A program made the translations under genes and the position numbers. From assembly GCA_934692905.1 (NCBI GenBank), contig CAKUUM010000007.1, positions 1-64,000 of the forward strand: a stretch of DNA of 64,000 nt. Reading direction: 5' to 3'. This stretch comes from an uncultured Bacteroidales bacterium (GTDB taxonomy: Bacteria; Bacteroidota; Bacteroidia; Bacteroidales; Paludibacteraceae). The notes beneath the pieces are model-generated. The model was not told the origin of the DNA, searched no databases, and saw only the letters and a program-made list of their open reading frames with translations. Positions 15,823 to 25,548 of this stretch are shown here, piece after piece (position 1 is the stretch's first letter; the number at the start of each line of letters is the position of its first letter).

Positions 15823-16974
15823 TTACTTGGAGTACTCGATGCGCGGCCAGAGGGTGCCTTTGTCATCGCGTAAGTCTAAATCATCCAATGAACGAATGGT
15901 AATAGCCCAGTCGTCAACAGCCGGTCCGTAGTTTGTGGGATTGTTTGTGGCTTTTAGCCCATTGTCCATATAGAAACCGAGAATACCTACGATGTCTCCG
16001 GTGTAGTCAGCACAGCCATCTACGCTATTCGGGGTTGCCCCAGGTAAGTAGAATAGTGCAAACTTAGCGTATTCCGATGTGGAAACGGCGGTATAATTGC
16101 CTGCTTCGTCCTTGATGACACGCCCTTGCGGATAACCGATATTACCGGTTGTCGGGGCAAAGACATTGGCGTTTTTGCCATTCGTGAAATCGTTGGGGTC
16201 GGTAAATTCGCAGGTAGCAGGTTTACCGTAATTGAAATACTCTCCGGAGAAATGTACATTCTTCAAGCGTACCAAACGGGCATCTAACCGACGCGTTTCT
16301 TTCAGACCCAGTATGGAGGTGAAATCAGTAATGAGCATCTCGTCATAAACCAACTTGGAGACATCGGGTTTGCCAATGCACGATACGTGTTCCTTGAAGA
16401 TAGCCATCGGAATACGTCCTGAAGCCCAACCTACTTTCTCGTCGGGACTGTTAGCATACGTATTGTTGTTGTAGGACGGCACACAGAGTTGGGGTTGGTT
16501 GGCATAGCGTCCGACTGCCAGACCGTCCACGCGAATCAGTACCTCCTGTCCGATTTGGTAAAGACCACCTACCGAACCTGCATCCACAGAGATACGGAGT
16601 GCCTGTTGTTCGCCATCCACAACCTGTTGGATACACAACGACTTGTAGAAGTTACCTGCATAGTCATCGGTCGTGATACGTCCGCGAATGTACACGGGTT
16701 TCTCCGCCTTGGAAATGGTATCAATAGAGAAAAGATAAAACGTATCACCATCAAGGACACATAGTGAACGTTGTCTGTATGGCGAAGTCGCGCTGAGATA
16801 GTTGCCTTCCTCGGTCATGTATGTATCAAGGAACTCGTTGATAGTGAGCAATGTGCCTTGCTGGATGAGTTCCGTGGCTTGGTCTTCGGAAAGGAAGAGT
16901 GACGCCTCGTCAATGGGTTTGGGTGTGCAGGCAAAGCACACAGCCGCGAGGGCGATATATAGAAACTTCTTCAT
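15823..16974 (-). CDS. DUF5689 domain lipoprotein, TonB-receptor partner
   Basis: The 383-residue product has a lipoprotein signal with lipobox CFAC (Cys16) and the DUF5689 organisation: an N-terminal segment with ITTDDYAGNFYKSLCIQ and an OB-like region RISVDAGSVGGLYQIGQEV. It begins 5 bp after the TonB-dependent receptor gene ends, on the same strand, which is the usual arrangement for this family. It is probably a surface substrate-binding lipoprotein that works with the receptor. The ligand is unknown. Confidence 0.82.
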   Translation of the reverse strand: MKKFLYIALAAVCFACTPKPIDEASLFLSEDQATELIQQGTLLTINEFLDTYMTEEGNYLSATSPYRQRSLCVLDGDTFYLFSIDTISKAEKPVYIRGRITTDDYAGNFYKSLCIQQVVDGEQQALRISVDAGSVGGLYQIGQEVLIRVDGLAVGRYANQPQLCVPSYNNNTYANSPDEKVGWASGRIPMAIFKEHVSCIGKPDVSKLVYDEMLITDFTSILGLKETRRLDARLVRLKNVHFSGEYFNYGKPATCEFTDPNDFTNGKNANVFAPTTGNIGYPQGRVIKDEAGNYTAVSTSEYAKFALFYLPGATPNSVDGCADYTGDIVGILGFYMDNGLKATNNPTNYGPAVDDWAITIRSLDDLDLRDDKGTLWPRIEYSK

Positions 16975-16979
16975 AATGC

Positions 16980-19900
16980 TTAGAATTTGTATTGGATGTT
17001 AAGATAGAAGTTAGTTCCCCATGCGTAGTAGTACTTAGCAGGGAATTTCCATGCATTGGAACCGATAACGGAGTTCTTGGAATCCTCTACGCCTTGGCGT
17101 GTCTGACGCGGCAAGCGGGCTTGCTGATAGCCACCTGTCTTGAAGTGGGTGTTGTTGAGCAAGTTGTTGACCGTCAAGTTGATAGATATAGACTGGCGAT
17201 TTTTGAGGTAGATGAGTTTTCCGACACTGACATCGACCAGGAAGCGGTTGTACCACTGATTGTCGGTAAGCATCTCCTGGTCGGACATCAGATTGTACGG
17301 GTATTTGAGTTGCGGAACTCCGTACTTGTCGTACATAACCTCGTTGTTCTCATCTTTCTGAATAGCATTGGTGTAGGAGTCTCCATACCAACCGTTAACG
17401 GCACTGCCGTCAGCACGTACGCCGGTGTAAAGACCTTGCATGCGGCGGGATGGCGCGAAGTCGAGGTAACTCCAGTCGAAGTAACTGACAGTGATGTCTG
17501 CAAACCACATCTTCGGATGGAAGAAGGACAGTTTGAGGCTGGTATTGACTTGCGGACCGGTAGCGACGTGGAGCCCCTTGATGAGCACACTGTCGCGGAG
17601 TTCGTAGATAGGACCTTCGGCGTTCTCTGCCAATGCCATACCGTTCTCTGCGGAAGTGACAGAATATGCATTCGAGGTGTAGCGGTAGTCGCCTACGGAA
17701 ACAACGCCCGTGAGGGTGAAATACATACCGAGTTTGACAGCAGCGGCTGCCTCAATGCCCATGTGGCGGCGGTTGATGCCTGTAAGGGACTGATTGACAA
17801 AGGTGCGTGCCTCGTCATCATAGTAACCGTTGAGTTCCGTGCCATCCCAGAACTGCGTATAGAATCCCGTGATACGTCCACGCACAAGGGGATAGTTGAA
17901 GGCATAGGTGAGGTCGGCACTTGTCATCTTCTGGCTGGCTCCGAAATACTCATGCAACCACGATGTGCCGTCGCGCTTTGCGTAAGCAGATGCCTGGTCG
18001 TGGCGGTAGATTGCCTCAACAGCACGGTCGTGTACGCGCGGGGATATATAAGCGTCACGGGCAAGGGGTGCTGTAGTTTCCGCCATGGCATTGACCTTCA
18101 ATTGGTTGCGTCCGTTAATCTTATAGGTGGCTCCCAGTTTGAATGCGGGGTCGATAAAGTGGTGTGTGTAACCAACCAGCGCAGCACCTTCGGCGGGGTA
18201 GTTGCCGTCCAGTACATTCTGCGCCTGATTACCAAGGTAGTACTGCGCATAGTCGGGGTTGAGGCGTGCAAGATACCATGCACGTCCGTTGACCATGTTG
18301 GTGGTACGCTGCATAGACGAATAGGTGAACTGCAGTGCGTAGTAGAGGTCCACTTCGTTCCAGTTCCACTCGTTTTGCGCCCAGAGTTTGGCGTTCATCA
18401 TGTTGATACGGTAATCGTATCCGAAACGTCCGTCGGTGGTGATGGCAGCGTTGGGGTTGGCGAGGTTGTTCTGCTTGACATTGTTGATGTCTTCCTGCGT
18501 CAAGCCGATGTTAGTAGCCAATTCTTTGATGTCGCGCTCTGCGAAGGGGTCCACGTCAATCCACTGGTTGCCACCGAGAAGGTCGTCCACGGTCTTGTAG
18601 TGGATACCCTGCGAGCCTTTGGCTTCCAAGCCGACGGTAGCGGTGAGGTGGTCCACAGAGGTGTTGCGGTAGTTGATATTGAGCATGCCCTCCTGTATGT
18701 CGTTGTGCCTACGCTCCAACATGTAGCGTGCCGAACCTTCGGGGTTGTTGGCATTGTTGGCGTAGTTGGCTGCGTAGAGGGCGTCCCAGTCGATTTGGGT
18801 GGTCTTGCTATCGCGTGAGGTCCACAAGTCGGTGAGGGTGGAGTAGGTACTCATGTCCACCGAAGGACCTACGTAGGTGCCGTTGTAGGTGGAGCCGGAA
18901 CCGAGCGAAGAGCCTCCCCAGGCGGAGCCGTTCCACGTCTTACCGATATAGTTGCCGTCTTTGTCGAGTTGCCCGTCGAAAAGGAAGGACGGCATATTGC
19001 GGTAGTAGTCGGGGCGCGGGTCGGGCGCATTGTAGAACGTGAGTGCCGAGTTGGAATAGAACGAGTAGTGGTATCCCAAGCCGAACTTGATGCGGTTGGT
19101 CTCGTTGATGTTCCAGTCGAAAGCGGCAATGATTGTCGGGTCGTAGGACTTCACGATACGCGAGTTGCGCACTTGTCCGTTCTGGTAGCCCCAGTAGGGA
19201 TTATAGTTGTTGTAGCCCCATGAGGTACGGTTGTACTGATTGGTGAGGTTGTAGGTCTCCTGCGTAACGGCAGCCGATTGCCCGCGCATGGTGGGAGCAC
19301 CAAACGTGATGAGTGACAGCCGCTTATCCTTGCCCCATTGCTTTTCGGCAGTCAAGAAATAGCCTACGGAATTGTAGGTGATACCCTCGCCGATACGTCC
19401 TTTGACATCGATGTACGGGCTGTAGCGCCAAGCGAGTTGGGCAGCAAAAGCCCAGCCGTTGTCGAGCAGACCGCTGGCGTAGGTGGCACGTGCGGCACCC
19501 TTGTAGTTGCGGTTGGTGCCCGCAAGACCTACCTTCCAGCCTTGTGCGTAGTTGGTAGCCGATTGGAGATAGTTGGTGGATTTGCCGAGCGAGCCAAAGG
19601 TAAAGTTGTTGGATTCTATGCCCTCCACTACCTCGCGGTACCGCGTAGCGTCGTTGAGTCCTCCCATTGCGGAGAAGTTGAACTGTCCGCGCTCTGCCGA
19701 GTTGAATGAGATACCCTCAATGTAGTTCTGCTCGTAGATTTGCTCGTAGCCGCGTGCACGGTAGCGCGCGTTGGACCAAGCAAATGAGGTGGTGGAGTTG
19801 AAAACATCCTGACTGGCACTGGAGGCTGACGCCATGGATTGGGTCTTGCCCTCGTCGTCATTGAGGTCGGCTTCGGCAAGGTTGAGGAGTACTTCCTCCT

Positions 19901-20234
19901 GCGCCTCGCGTGCAATGTCCACCTGCATGAGAATGGCTCCGAGGTCGTTGAGTTGCCCTTTCTGCAACTGAATGAGTTGAATGTCAGACACATAGCCATC
20001 TGCTTCGAGGATGACTTCCTCGTCTATCGGCTCCAGATAGGTAAGCGAGAACTCACCATTGGCATTGGTCGTGGTAGAGATGCCTTGGTTGCCGAGCGTG
20101 ACTGTGGCACCCGAAATGCCCCGTTGGTCGGCGGTAACGAGACGCCCCACCAACCGTGTGGCATCGTCTGCGTACGCCGTAGCCGAGAGCAGAGTGGCGA
20201 CAGTCAGCAGCAAAGCAAAGATACTTTTTCGCAT
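16980..20234 (-). CDS. TonB-dependent receptor with carboxypeptidase-regulatory-like N-domain
   Basis: The 1084-residue outer-membrane transporter has a signal peptide (MRKSIFALLLTVATLLSATA), a CarboxypepD_reg-like domain with GATVTLGNQGISTTTNANGE near residues 30-100, a plug region around YEQNYIEGISFN, and a long barrel rich in Tyr/Trp/Asn that ends in YLNIQYKF. The start at 20234 is chosen because the signal peptide begins there; the upstream in-frame codons are not signal-like. It is cotranscribed with the DUF5689 lipoprotein and lies 54 bp downstream of asnS. It is not a SusC/SusD pair. Confidence 0.92.
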   Translation of the reverse strand: MRKSIFALLLTVATLLSATAYADDATRLVGRLVTADQRGISGATVTLGNQGISTTTNANGEFSLTYLEPIDEEVILEADGYVSDIQLIQLQKGQLNDLGAILMQVDIAREAQEEVLLNLAEADLNDDEGKTQSMASASSASQDVFNSTTSFAWSNARYRARGYEQIYEQNYIEGISFNSAERGQFNFSAMGGLNDATRYREVVEGIESNNFTFGSLGKSTNYLQSATNYAQGWKVGLAGTNRNYKGAARATYASGLLDNGWAFAAQLAWRYSPYIDVKGRIGEGITYNSVGYFLTAEKQWGKDKRLSLITFGAPTMRGQSAAVTQETYNLTNQYNRTSWGYNNYNPYWGYQNGQVRNSRIVKSYDPTIIAAFDWNINETNRIKFGLGYHYSFYSNSALTFYNAPDPRPDYYRNMPSFLFDGQLDKDGNYIGKTWNGSAWGGSSLGSGSTYNGTYVGPSVDMSTYSTLTDLWTSRDSKTTQIDWDALYAANYANNANNPEGSARYMLERRHNDIQEGMLNINYRNTSVDHLTATVGLEAKGSQGIHYKTVDDLLGGNQWIDVDPFAERDIKELATNIGLTQEDINNVKQNNLANPNAAITTDGRFGYDYRINMMNAKLWAQNEWNWNEVDLYYALQFTYSSMQRTTNMVNGRAWYLARLNPDYAQYYLGNQAQNVLDGNYPAEGAALVGYTHHFIDPAFKLGATYKINGRNQLKVNAMAETTAPLARDAYISPRVHDRAVEAIYRHDQASAYAKRDGTSWLHEYFGASQKMTSADLTYAFNYPLVRGRITGFYTQFWDGTELNGYYDDEARTFVNQSLTGINRRHMGIEAAAAVKLGMYFTLTGVVSVGDYRYTSNAYSVTSAENGMALAENAEGPIYELRDSVLIKGLHVATGPQVNTSLKLSFFHPKMWFADITVSYFDWSYLDFAPSRRMQGLYTGVRADGSAVNGWYGDSYTNAIQKDENNEVMYDKYGVPQLKYPYNLMSDQEMLTDNQWYNRFLVDVSVGKLIYLKNRQSISINLTVNNLLNNTHFKTGGYQQARLPRQTRQGVEDSKNSVIGSNAWKFPAKYYYAWGTNFYLNIQYKF

Positions 20235-20288
20235 AAGATGTTGTTTTTGAATTGATATTCTGTTGGTAACCAACCGCCTGCACAGGTA

Positions 20289-21686
20289 TTAGAACTCGGC
20301 GGTTTTGGGGGTGCGGGGGAACGGGATAACGTCGCGGATGTTCTGCATGCCCGTTACGAAGAGCATCAGACGCTCGAAGCCCAAGCCGAAACCGGCGTGA
20401 GGCGCAGAGCCGAAGCGGCGTGTGTCAAGGTACCACCACATGTCCTTCATCGGTATCTGACGGCGTTCGATTTCGGCGTTGAGTTTGTCGAGACTCTCTT
20501 CGCGAACCGAACCGCCGATAATCTCTCCAATCTGCGGGAAGAGCACGTCGGTGCCCTGCACGGTCTTGCCGTCCTCGTTGATTTTCATGTAGAAAGCCTT
20601 GATGTCCTTGGGGTAGTCGGTCATGATGACGGGCTTGCCGAAATGCTCCTCCACCAGGAACCGCTCGTGCTCGGAAGCGAGGTCATCGCCCCACTCACAG
20701 GGGAACTCAAAGCGTTTGCCGTTCTTGATTGCCTCTTGCAGAATACGTACGCCTTCGGTGTACGGCAGACGGACAAAGTCGGTGTTCACCACGGCTTGCA
20801 GGCGCGCGATGAGTCCCTTGTCCACAAACTGGTTGAGGAACTCGAGGTCGTCCATGCAATGGTCGAGCGCCCAACGGACACAGAACTTGATGAAGTCCTC
20901 TTCGAGGTCCATGAGTTCGTCTTTCTGAATGAAGGACACTTCGGGTTCAATCATCCAGAACTCGGCAAGGTGGCGCGGGGTGTTGCTGTTTTCGGCACGG
21001 AAAGTAGGTCCGAACGTGTAGATTTTGCCCAGCGAGAGGGCAGCCAACTCGCCCTCGAGTTGCCCCGAGACGGTGAGAGAGGTCTGCTTGCCGAAGAAAT
21101 CGTCGGAGTAATCAATCTTGCCGGTTTCGTCTTTCTTCAGGTTGTAGAGGTTCTTGGTTGTCACTTGGAACATCTGTCCCGCGCCCTCGCAGTCGGAAGC
21201 CGTGATGATAGGGGTGTGGAAGTAGAAGAAACCGTGTTCGTGGAAGTAGGTGTGGATAGCCATCGCCATGTTGTGGCGGATGCGGAAGACGGCACCAAAC
21301 GTATTGGTACGTGGGCGCAGGTGCGCGATAGTGCGCAGGTATTCCATGCTGAGTCCTTTCTTCTGGAGCGGGTACTGCTCGGGGTCGGCTGTGCCATATA
21401 CCTCCAAATCAGTCAGTTGGATTTCCACAGCCTGCCCGCTGCCTTGGCTGGCAACAAGGTTGCCCGTGGCGGAGATGCACGCACCCGTGGTGACGGGCTT
21501 GAGTTGCTCCTCGGGGAACTTGGCGAGGTCCACTACGATTTGTATGTTGCGAATGGTGGAGCCGTCGTTGAGGGCAATGAAACTGACGTTTTTGTTGCCG
21601 CGGCGACTACGCACCCACCCACGGACATTGATTGGCTGCCCGTCCGCCTCGCGCTTGAGCGCGTCGATGATTTCTGTACGTTTCAT
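20289..21686 (-). CDS. asnS: Asparaginyl-tRNA synthetase
   Basis: This class IIb synthetase charges tRNA-Asn. The 465-residue product has the N-terminal OB anticodon-binding domain (INVRGWVRSRRGNKNVSFI near residue 18), motif 2 FGPTFRAENSNTPRHLAEF near residue 225, and motif 3 GFGLGFERLMLFVTG near residue 438. The NTPRHLAEFW form and overall length favour AsnRS over AspRS. The gene starts downstream of dnaB on the same strand, with an 11-bp repeat array between. Confidence 0.96.
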   Translation of the reverse strand: MKRTEIIDALKREADGQPINVRGWVRSRRGNKNVSFIALNDGSTIRNIQIVVDLAKFPEEQLKPVTTGACISATGNLVASQGSGQAVEIQLTDLEVYGTADPEQYPLQKKGLSMEYLRTIAHLRPRTNTFGAVFRIRHNMAMAIHTYFHEHGFFYFHTPIITASDCEGAGQMFQVTTKNLYNLKKDETGKIDYSDDFFGKQTSLTVSGQLEGELAALSLGKIYTFGPTFRAENSNTPRHLAEFWMIEPEVSFIQKDELMDLEEDFIKFCVRWALDHCMDDLEFLNQFVDKGLIARLQAVVNTDFVRLPYTEGVRILQEAIKNGKRFEFPCEWGDDLASEHERFLVEEHFGKPVIMTDYPKDIKAFYMKINEDGKTVQGTDVLFPQIGEIIGGSVREESLDKLNAEIERRQIPMKDMWWYLDTRRFGSAPHAGFGLGFERLMLFVTGMQNIRDVIPFPRTPKTAEF

Positions 21687-21744
21687 TTATCTAAATTAGA
21701 TATTTATATCGTTGTTTGTTGTTTGTCTGCTCGTTGGCGGTTTG

Positions 21745-21790
21745 TTATAGGATGCTTATAGGTTGCTTATCCCTTGCGCATCCCTTGCTG
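21745..21790. repeat. 11-bp array, TTAT/TTGC family, copy 2
   Basis: Units TTATAGGATGC, TTATAGGTTGC, TTATCCCTTGC and GCATCCCTTGC are followed by TG. It is 59 bp upstream of asnS. It aligns unit by unit with copy 1. Confidence 0.8.
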
Positions 21791-21834
21791 TTTTTCCCGA
21801 GTGAATGTCGGGAGAATATCGGGTTAATCTTTAT

Positions 21835-23382
21835 TTAGAAAGGAGCCTCGAAGTCCTCGCCCTTGTCGAGCATCGCTCCGTCCGCCTCGGGGGAGGGTAG
21901 GGAGTTCATGCGGCTGGCGACTTGGCGCGTGGCGGTTGCCTGTGGCAGGTCGTCGAAGGCATCGCTTTCGTTCTGGAAGCGCGCGTACTTGCCCACGAAA
22001 CGGAGCCATACCTCGTCGGTGGCACCGTTACGGTGCTTCGCCACGATGATTTGCCCGAGTCCGCGGAGGTCCTTGCCGGTCTTGTCATCGTTGTAGAGGT
22101 GGTAGTACTCGGGGCGGTGGATGAAGCACACCATATCGGCGTCCTGCTCGATGGCACCCGACTCGCGGAGGTCGGAGAGTTGGGGTTTCTTGCCGTCCAC
22201 GCTGTTGGACTGGTCGCGCTTCTCGACGCTACGGTTCAACTGGCTGAGGGCGATGATGGGGATATCCAACTCTTTCGCCATGCCTTTGAGGGTGCGCGAG
22301 ATGATGCTGACCTCCTGCTCGCGGCTGCCGAAATTGGAGCCGTTGGCGTTCATAAGTTGCAGGTAGTCAATGATTATCAGTTCTACATGCTTGTCCTTGA
22401 CCAGTTTGCGCGCCTTACTGCGCAACTCGAAGACGCTGAGTCCGGGCGTATCGTCCACGTAGAGGGGCGCACCCTGCAGGTCCACCACCTTGTGCTCGAG
22501 TTTGTCCCACTCGGCTTTAGTCAGACGCCCGTTCTTGATTTTGTCTCCCTCTATCTCGCAGACGTTCATAATCAGACGGTTAACGAGTTGGACGTTGGAC
22601 ATTTCGAGGGAGAACATCGCCACGGGACGGTGGTAGTTGACGGCGATATTCTTCGCCATGGAGAGCACGAAAGCCGTCTTACCCATCGCGGGACGCGCCG
22701 CGATGATGATGAGGTCGGACTTCTGCCAGCCCGAAGTAATCTTGTCGAGGGCATCGAAACCGCTGGGGACACCCGAGATGTTGCCCTCGTTCTGCGACGC
22801 TTTGCGCATGCGCTCGAAAGCCTCGGAGATGACGGGGTCAATCTGCGTGACATCGCGCGCCTGCGTGCGCTGGGATATTTCGAAGATGCCCGACTCTGCG
22901 AACTGCATGAGGTCGTGCACGTCCTGCGTCTCGTCGTAGCCCTTTTCCTCTATCTGGCACGCCATGGTGATGAGGTCGCGCGCCGTGGCTTTCTGCGCCA
23001 CGATTTGCGCGTGGTAGCGTAGGTGCGCCGCGGAGGCTACGCGCCGCGTGAGGTCGCTGAGATAGACCACGCCGCCCGCCTGCTCGAGGGTGCCCATGGT
23101 GCGCAGTTGCTCCGCCACGGAGAGGACGTCCACGGGCGCCTCTTTGGAGGAGAGGGTACGGATAGCCTCGAAGATGTGGCGGTTGCGGTCGGAATAGAAC
23201 GATTCGGGGCGGATCAGGTCTGCCACCGTGCCGAAAGCGTCTTTTTCTATCATCAACGCGCCAAGCACAGACTCCTCCAGTTCGGGAGCCTGTGGCGGCA
23301 GTTTGCCCAGTTCGTTGGCACCGACCTTGATGACCGTGGGTTCGGTGCGGCGTTTGCGGCTATTGGCGGTCGTGCTCGGCAT
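21835..23382 (-). CDS. dnaB: Replicative DNA helicase
   Basis: DnaB is the hexameric 5'-3' helicase of the replication fork. The 515-residue product has the N-terminal helical domain (LEESVLGALMIEKDAF) and a RecA-like C-domain with Walker A ARPAMGKTAFVLS near residue 225, Walker B-like LIIIDYLQLM near residue 330, and the H4 region AIALSQLNRSVEKR. No intein is present. The gene start overlaps the end of meaB by 23 bp. Confidence 0.97.
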   Translation of the reverse strand: MPSTTANSRKRRTEPTVIKVGANELGKLPPQAPELEESVLGALMIEKDAFGTVADLIRPESFYSDRNRHIFEAIRTLSSKEAPVDVLSVAEQLRTMGTLEQAGGVVYLSDLTRRVASAAHLRYHAQIVAQKATARDLITMACQIEEKGYDETQDVHDLMQFAESGIFEISQRTQARDVTQIDPVISEAFERMRKASQNEGNISGVPSGFDALDKITSGWQKSDLIIIAARPAMGKTAFVLSMAKNIAVNYHRPVAMFSLEMSNVQLVNRLIMNVCEIEGDKIKNGRLTKAEWDKLEHKVVDLQGAPLYVDDTPGLSVFELRSKARKLVKDKHVELIIIDYLQLMNANGSNFGSREQEVSIISRTLKGMAKELDIPIIALSQLNRSVEKRDQSNSVDGKKPQLSDLRESGAIEQDADMVCFIHRPEYYHLYNDDKTGKDLRGLGQIIVAKHRNGATDEVWLRFVGKYARFQNESDAFDDLPQATATRQVASRMNSLPSPEADGAMLDKGEDFEAPF

Positions 23383-24454
23383 ATTGCTTGAGTAGGTCGT
23401 AAGCAGCAGTGAAACTGCTCAGTTCGTTGTTGAGTACGCGTTGCTCGGTCTGCTCGATGAGCGGCTCCATGTACTCGGACTTGTAGAAGCCGTCCAGAAG
23501 ATGCTGGTTGATAGTCTCGTACATCCAGTATTTGGCTTGCTCGGTACGCAGGCGGTCGAGGTATCCGTTCGCGCGCACGTACTTAATATAGTCTTCTACC
23601 ATGCCCCACACCTCGAGGATGCCGGTGCCCTCCACGGATGAACACGTGAGGGCGTAGGGCTTCCAGCCGGATTCCGTCGGGGGGAAAAGCGCGAGGGCGT
23701 TCTTGAAACTGACTTTCGCAGCCTCGGCACGCTCGATATTGCTGCCGTCGCATTTGTTGATGGCTATGCCATCCGCCATTTCCATGATGCCTCGTTTGAT
23801 ACCTTGCAGTTCATCGCCCGTGCCCGTGACTTGCAGCAGGAGGAAGAAATCCACCATGGAGTGTGCGGCGGTCTCGGACTGCCCCACGCCGACGGTCTCA
23901 ACGATGATAGTGTCGAACCCCGCTGCCTCGCAGAGGACGATGGTCTCGCGCGTCTTGCGTGCCACGCCGCCCAGGCTGCCCGCCGACGGGCTGGGGCGGA
24001 TAAAGGCATTCTTCTCCGTGGAGAGTTGGTTCATGCGTGTCTTGTCGCCGAGGATACTGCCCTTGCTGCGCTCCGACGAGGGGTCGATGGCGAGCACGGC
24101 GAGGTGCTTGCCCTGTTCGCAGAGTTGGGTGCCGAGTGCCTCGATGAACGTGGACTTGCCCGCGCCCGGCACACCGGTGATACCCAAGCGGATAGCGTTG
24201 CCCGCGTAGGGCAGGCAGCGCTTGATGACCTCTTGCGCAACGGCTTGGTCGCTGACCAGTTGGCTCTCCACCAGCGTGACCGCCTGGCTGAGCATGCGAA
24301 TGTCGCCATGCAGGATGCCCTCCACGTACTCATCGGCGCTGAGCACCTGTTTGTGGCGGCGGAAAGTGGCATAAGGATTGACCGATGGCAGGTTTTGCAC
24401 ACCTGCGTTGACGGTCAGTCCTTTGTATTCGGCACAGTTCTCCGGATGTTCCAT
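23360..24454 (-). CDS. meaB: Methylmalonyl-CoA mutase-associated GTPase
   Basis: MeaB is a G3E-family P-loop GTPase that protects and reloads the cobalamin cofactor of methylmalonyl-CoA mutase. The 364-residue product has Walker A GVPGAGKST near residue 95, the switch region LAIDPSSERSKGSILGDKTRM, ETVGVGQSE near residue 190 and the base-recognition NKCDG near residue 235. The mutase genes are not in this window. It lies 2 bp downstream of the DUF1573 gene and overlaps dnaB. Confidence 0.94.
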   Translation of the reverse strand: MEHPENCAEYKGLTVNAGVQNLPSVNPYATFRRHKQVLSADEYVEGILHGDIRMLSQAVTLVESQLVSDQAVAQEVIKRCLPYAGNAIRLGITGVPGAGKSTFIEALGTQLCEQGKHLAVLAIDPSSERSKGSILGDKTRMNQLSTEKNAFIRPSPSAGSLGGVARKTRETIVLCEAAGFDTIIVETVGVGQSETAAHSMVDFFLLLQVTGTGDELQGIKRGIMEMADGIAINKCDGSNIERAEAAKVSFKNALALFPPTESGWKPYALTCSSVEGTGILEVWGMVEDYIKYVRANGYLDRLRTEQAKYWMYETINQHLLDGFYKSEYMEPLIEQTEQRVLNNELSSFTAAYDLLKQYAEHDRQ

Positions 24455-24456
24455 TA

Positions 24457-25536
24457 TTACTCTACTGTCCAGTTGATTTTCAATGTGATAACAGGGTTCT
24501 CAGGGTCGTTGGTAATCAACGTAGCGGCACGGGAATACTGTGCAGTCTCGGTGGCAGGCTTGATGTCCACTTTGAGGTCGGTGTGGTGTCCGCCTTTGAC
24601 AGCCGACTTGGGCTGAGCGATGCTGATGAGCGGGTCGTTGAGCACGATACGGCGCACCATCAGCGGGTTGATACCGGCGTTCTTGAGGGCTACCTTGAAA
24701 GCGGCTTTTTTGCCAGCCTTGACGGTGCCGAGGTTGATGTTGCGCTCAATCTCCACGATAGGCGCCTGCTGACGCTGCTCGACGGTCAGGGCGGAGAAGT
24801 CCTCTTGGATGTTGCCTGTGATGTGTACGGCGTACTCGTCGGTCAGGGTGCGTTTGCCGTTGACCATCATGTAAATCTTGGTGTCAACGGGTCCGTAGAG
24901 CGGGCACTCCTCGCTTTCGAGGGCGACTTGCAGTTTGCCGGTCTGCTTGGGCTGTACCTCTTCCAGCGTGACGATGGTCTTGAGGTAACTGTCTTGGTCG
25001 CGCATCAGGTAGTCCACCTTGATGGGCTGCTCGGTCTGGTTGGCGTACTCAATCTCCAGCATCTTCTTGTCGCCGTGTTTCATGGTGCCGAAACTGAGGC
25101 TGTTCTTCTTCATGCTCAGTTCACCCATCTTGACAGGATACTGGTCAACGGGCTTCGCCGGCTTGGGAATGACCTCACCTTTTATATACAGGCGCTTGGT
25201 AGCCTCGGTGGCGTTGCTGGTGATGGTGATGGTCTTCTGGAAGCGACCCGGACGGCCATTCGGGTTGTATGTTACCGTGATTTGCCCTGTCTGCCCGGGT
25301 TCAACGGGCTCGCGGGTCCATTTCGGGGTGGTGCAACCGCAACTGGCGCGCACGTTGCTCAGCACGAGAGGAGCCATACCTTCGTTTTTGAACTCGAAAA
25401 CGGTCGTCACACGACCGTCTGCCTCGTTAATCTTGCCAAAATCATGCTCGGTCTTGGTGAATGTCATCACGGGTTGTTGACCCATCGCAGCCACTGCCAT
25501 CAGCAGGAATGCTGCAAAACTCATAACTTTTTTCAT
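24457..25536 (-). CDS. DUF1573 domain protein, exported
   Basis: The 359-residue product has a signal peptide (MKKVMSFAAFLLMAVAAMG) followed by a DUF1573 domain with the hallmark HDFGKI and VRASCGCTTPKW near residue 65, then two further immunoglobulin-like segments. DUF1573 proteins are common exported or envelope proteins in Bacteroidetes with no settled function. It lies 12 bp after the SpoT-like gene and 2 bp before meaB. Confidence 0.85.
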   Translation of the reverse strand: MKKVMSFAAFLLMAVAAMGQQPVMTFTKTEHDFGKINEADGRVTTVFEFKNEGMAPLVLSNVRASCGCTTPKWTREPVEPGQTGQITVTYNPNGRPGRFQKTITITSNATEATKRLYIKGEVIPKPAKPVDQYPVKMGELSMKKNSLSFGTMKHGDKKMLEIEYANQTEQPIKVDYLMRDQDSYLKTIVTLEEVQPKQTGKLQVALESEECPLYGPVDTKIYMMVNGKRTLTDEYAVHITGNIQEDFSALTVEQRQQAPIVEIERNINLGTVKAGKKAAFKVALKNAGINPLMVRRIVLNDPLISIAQPKSAVKGGHHTDLKVDIKPATETAQYSRAATLITNDPENPVITLKINWTVE

Positions 25537-25548
25537 GTCGTATTGTAA

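Noticed and set aside
16992..18818. 608-codon plus-strand ORF opposite the TonB receptor
   Set aside because: Antisense shadow without signal peptide or domain.
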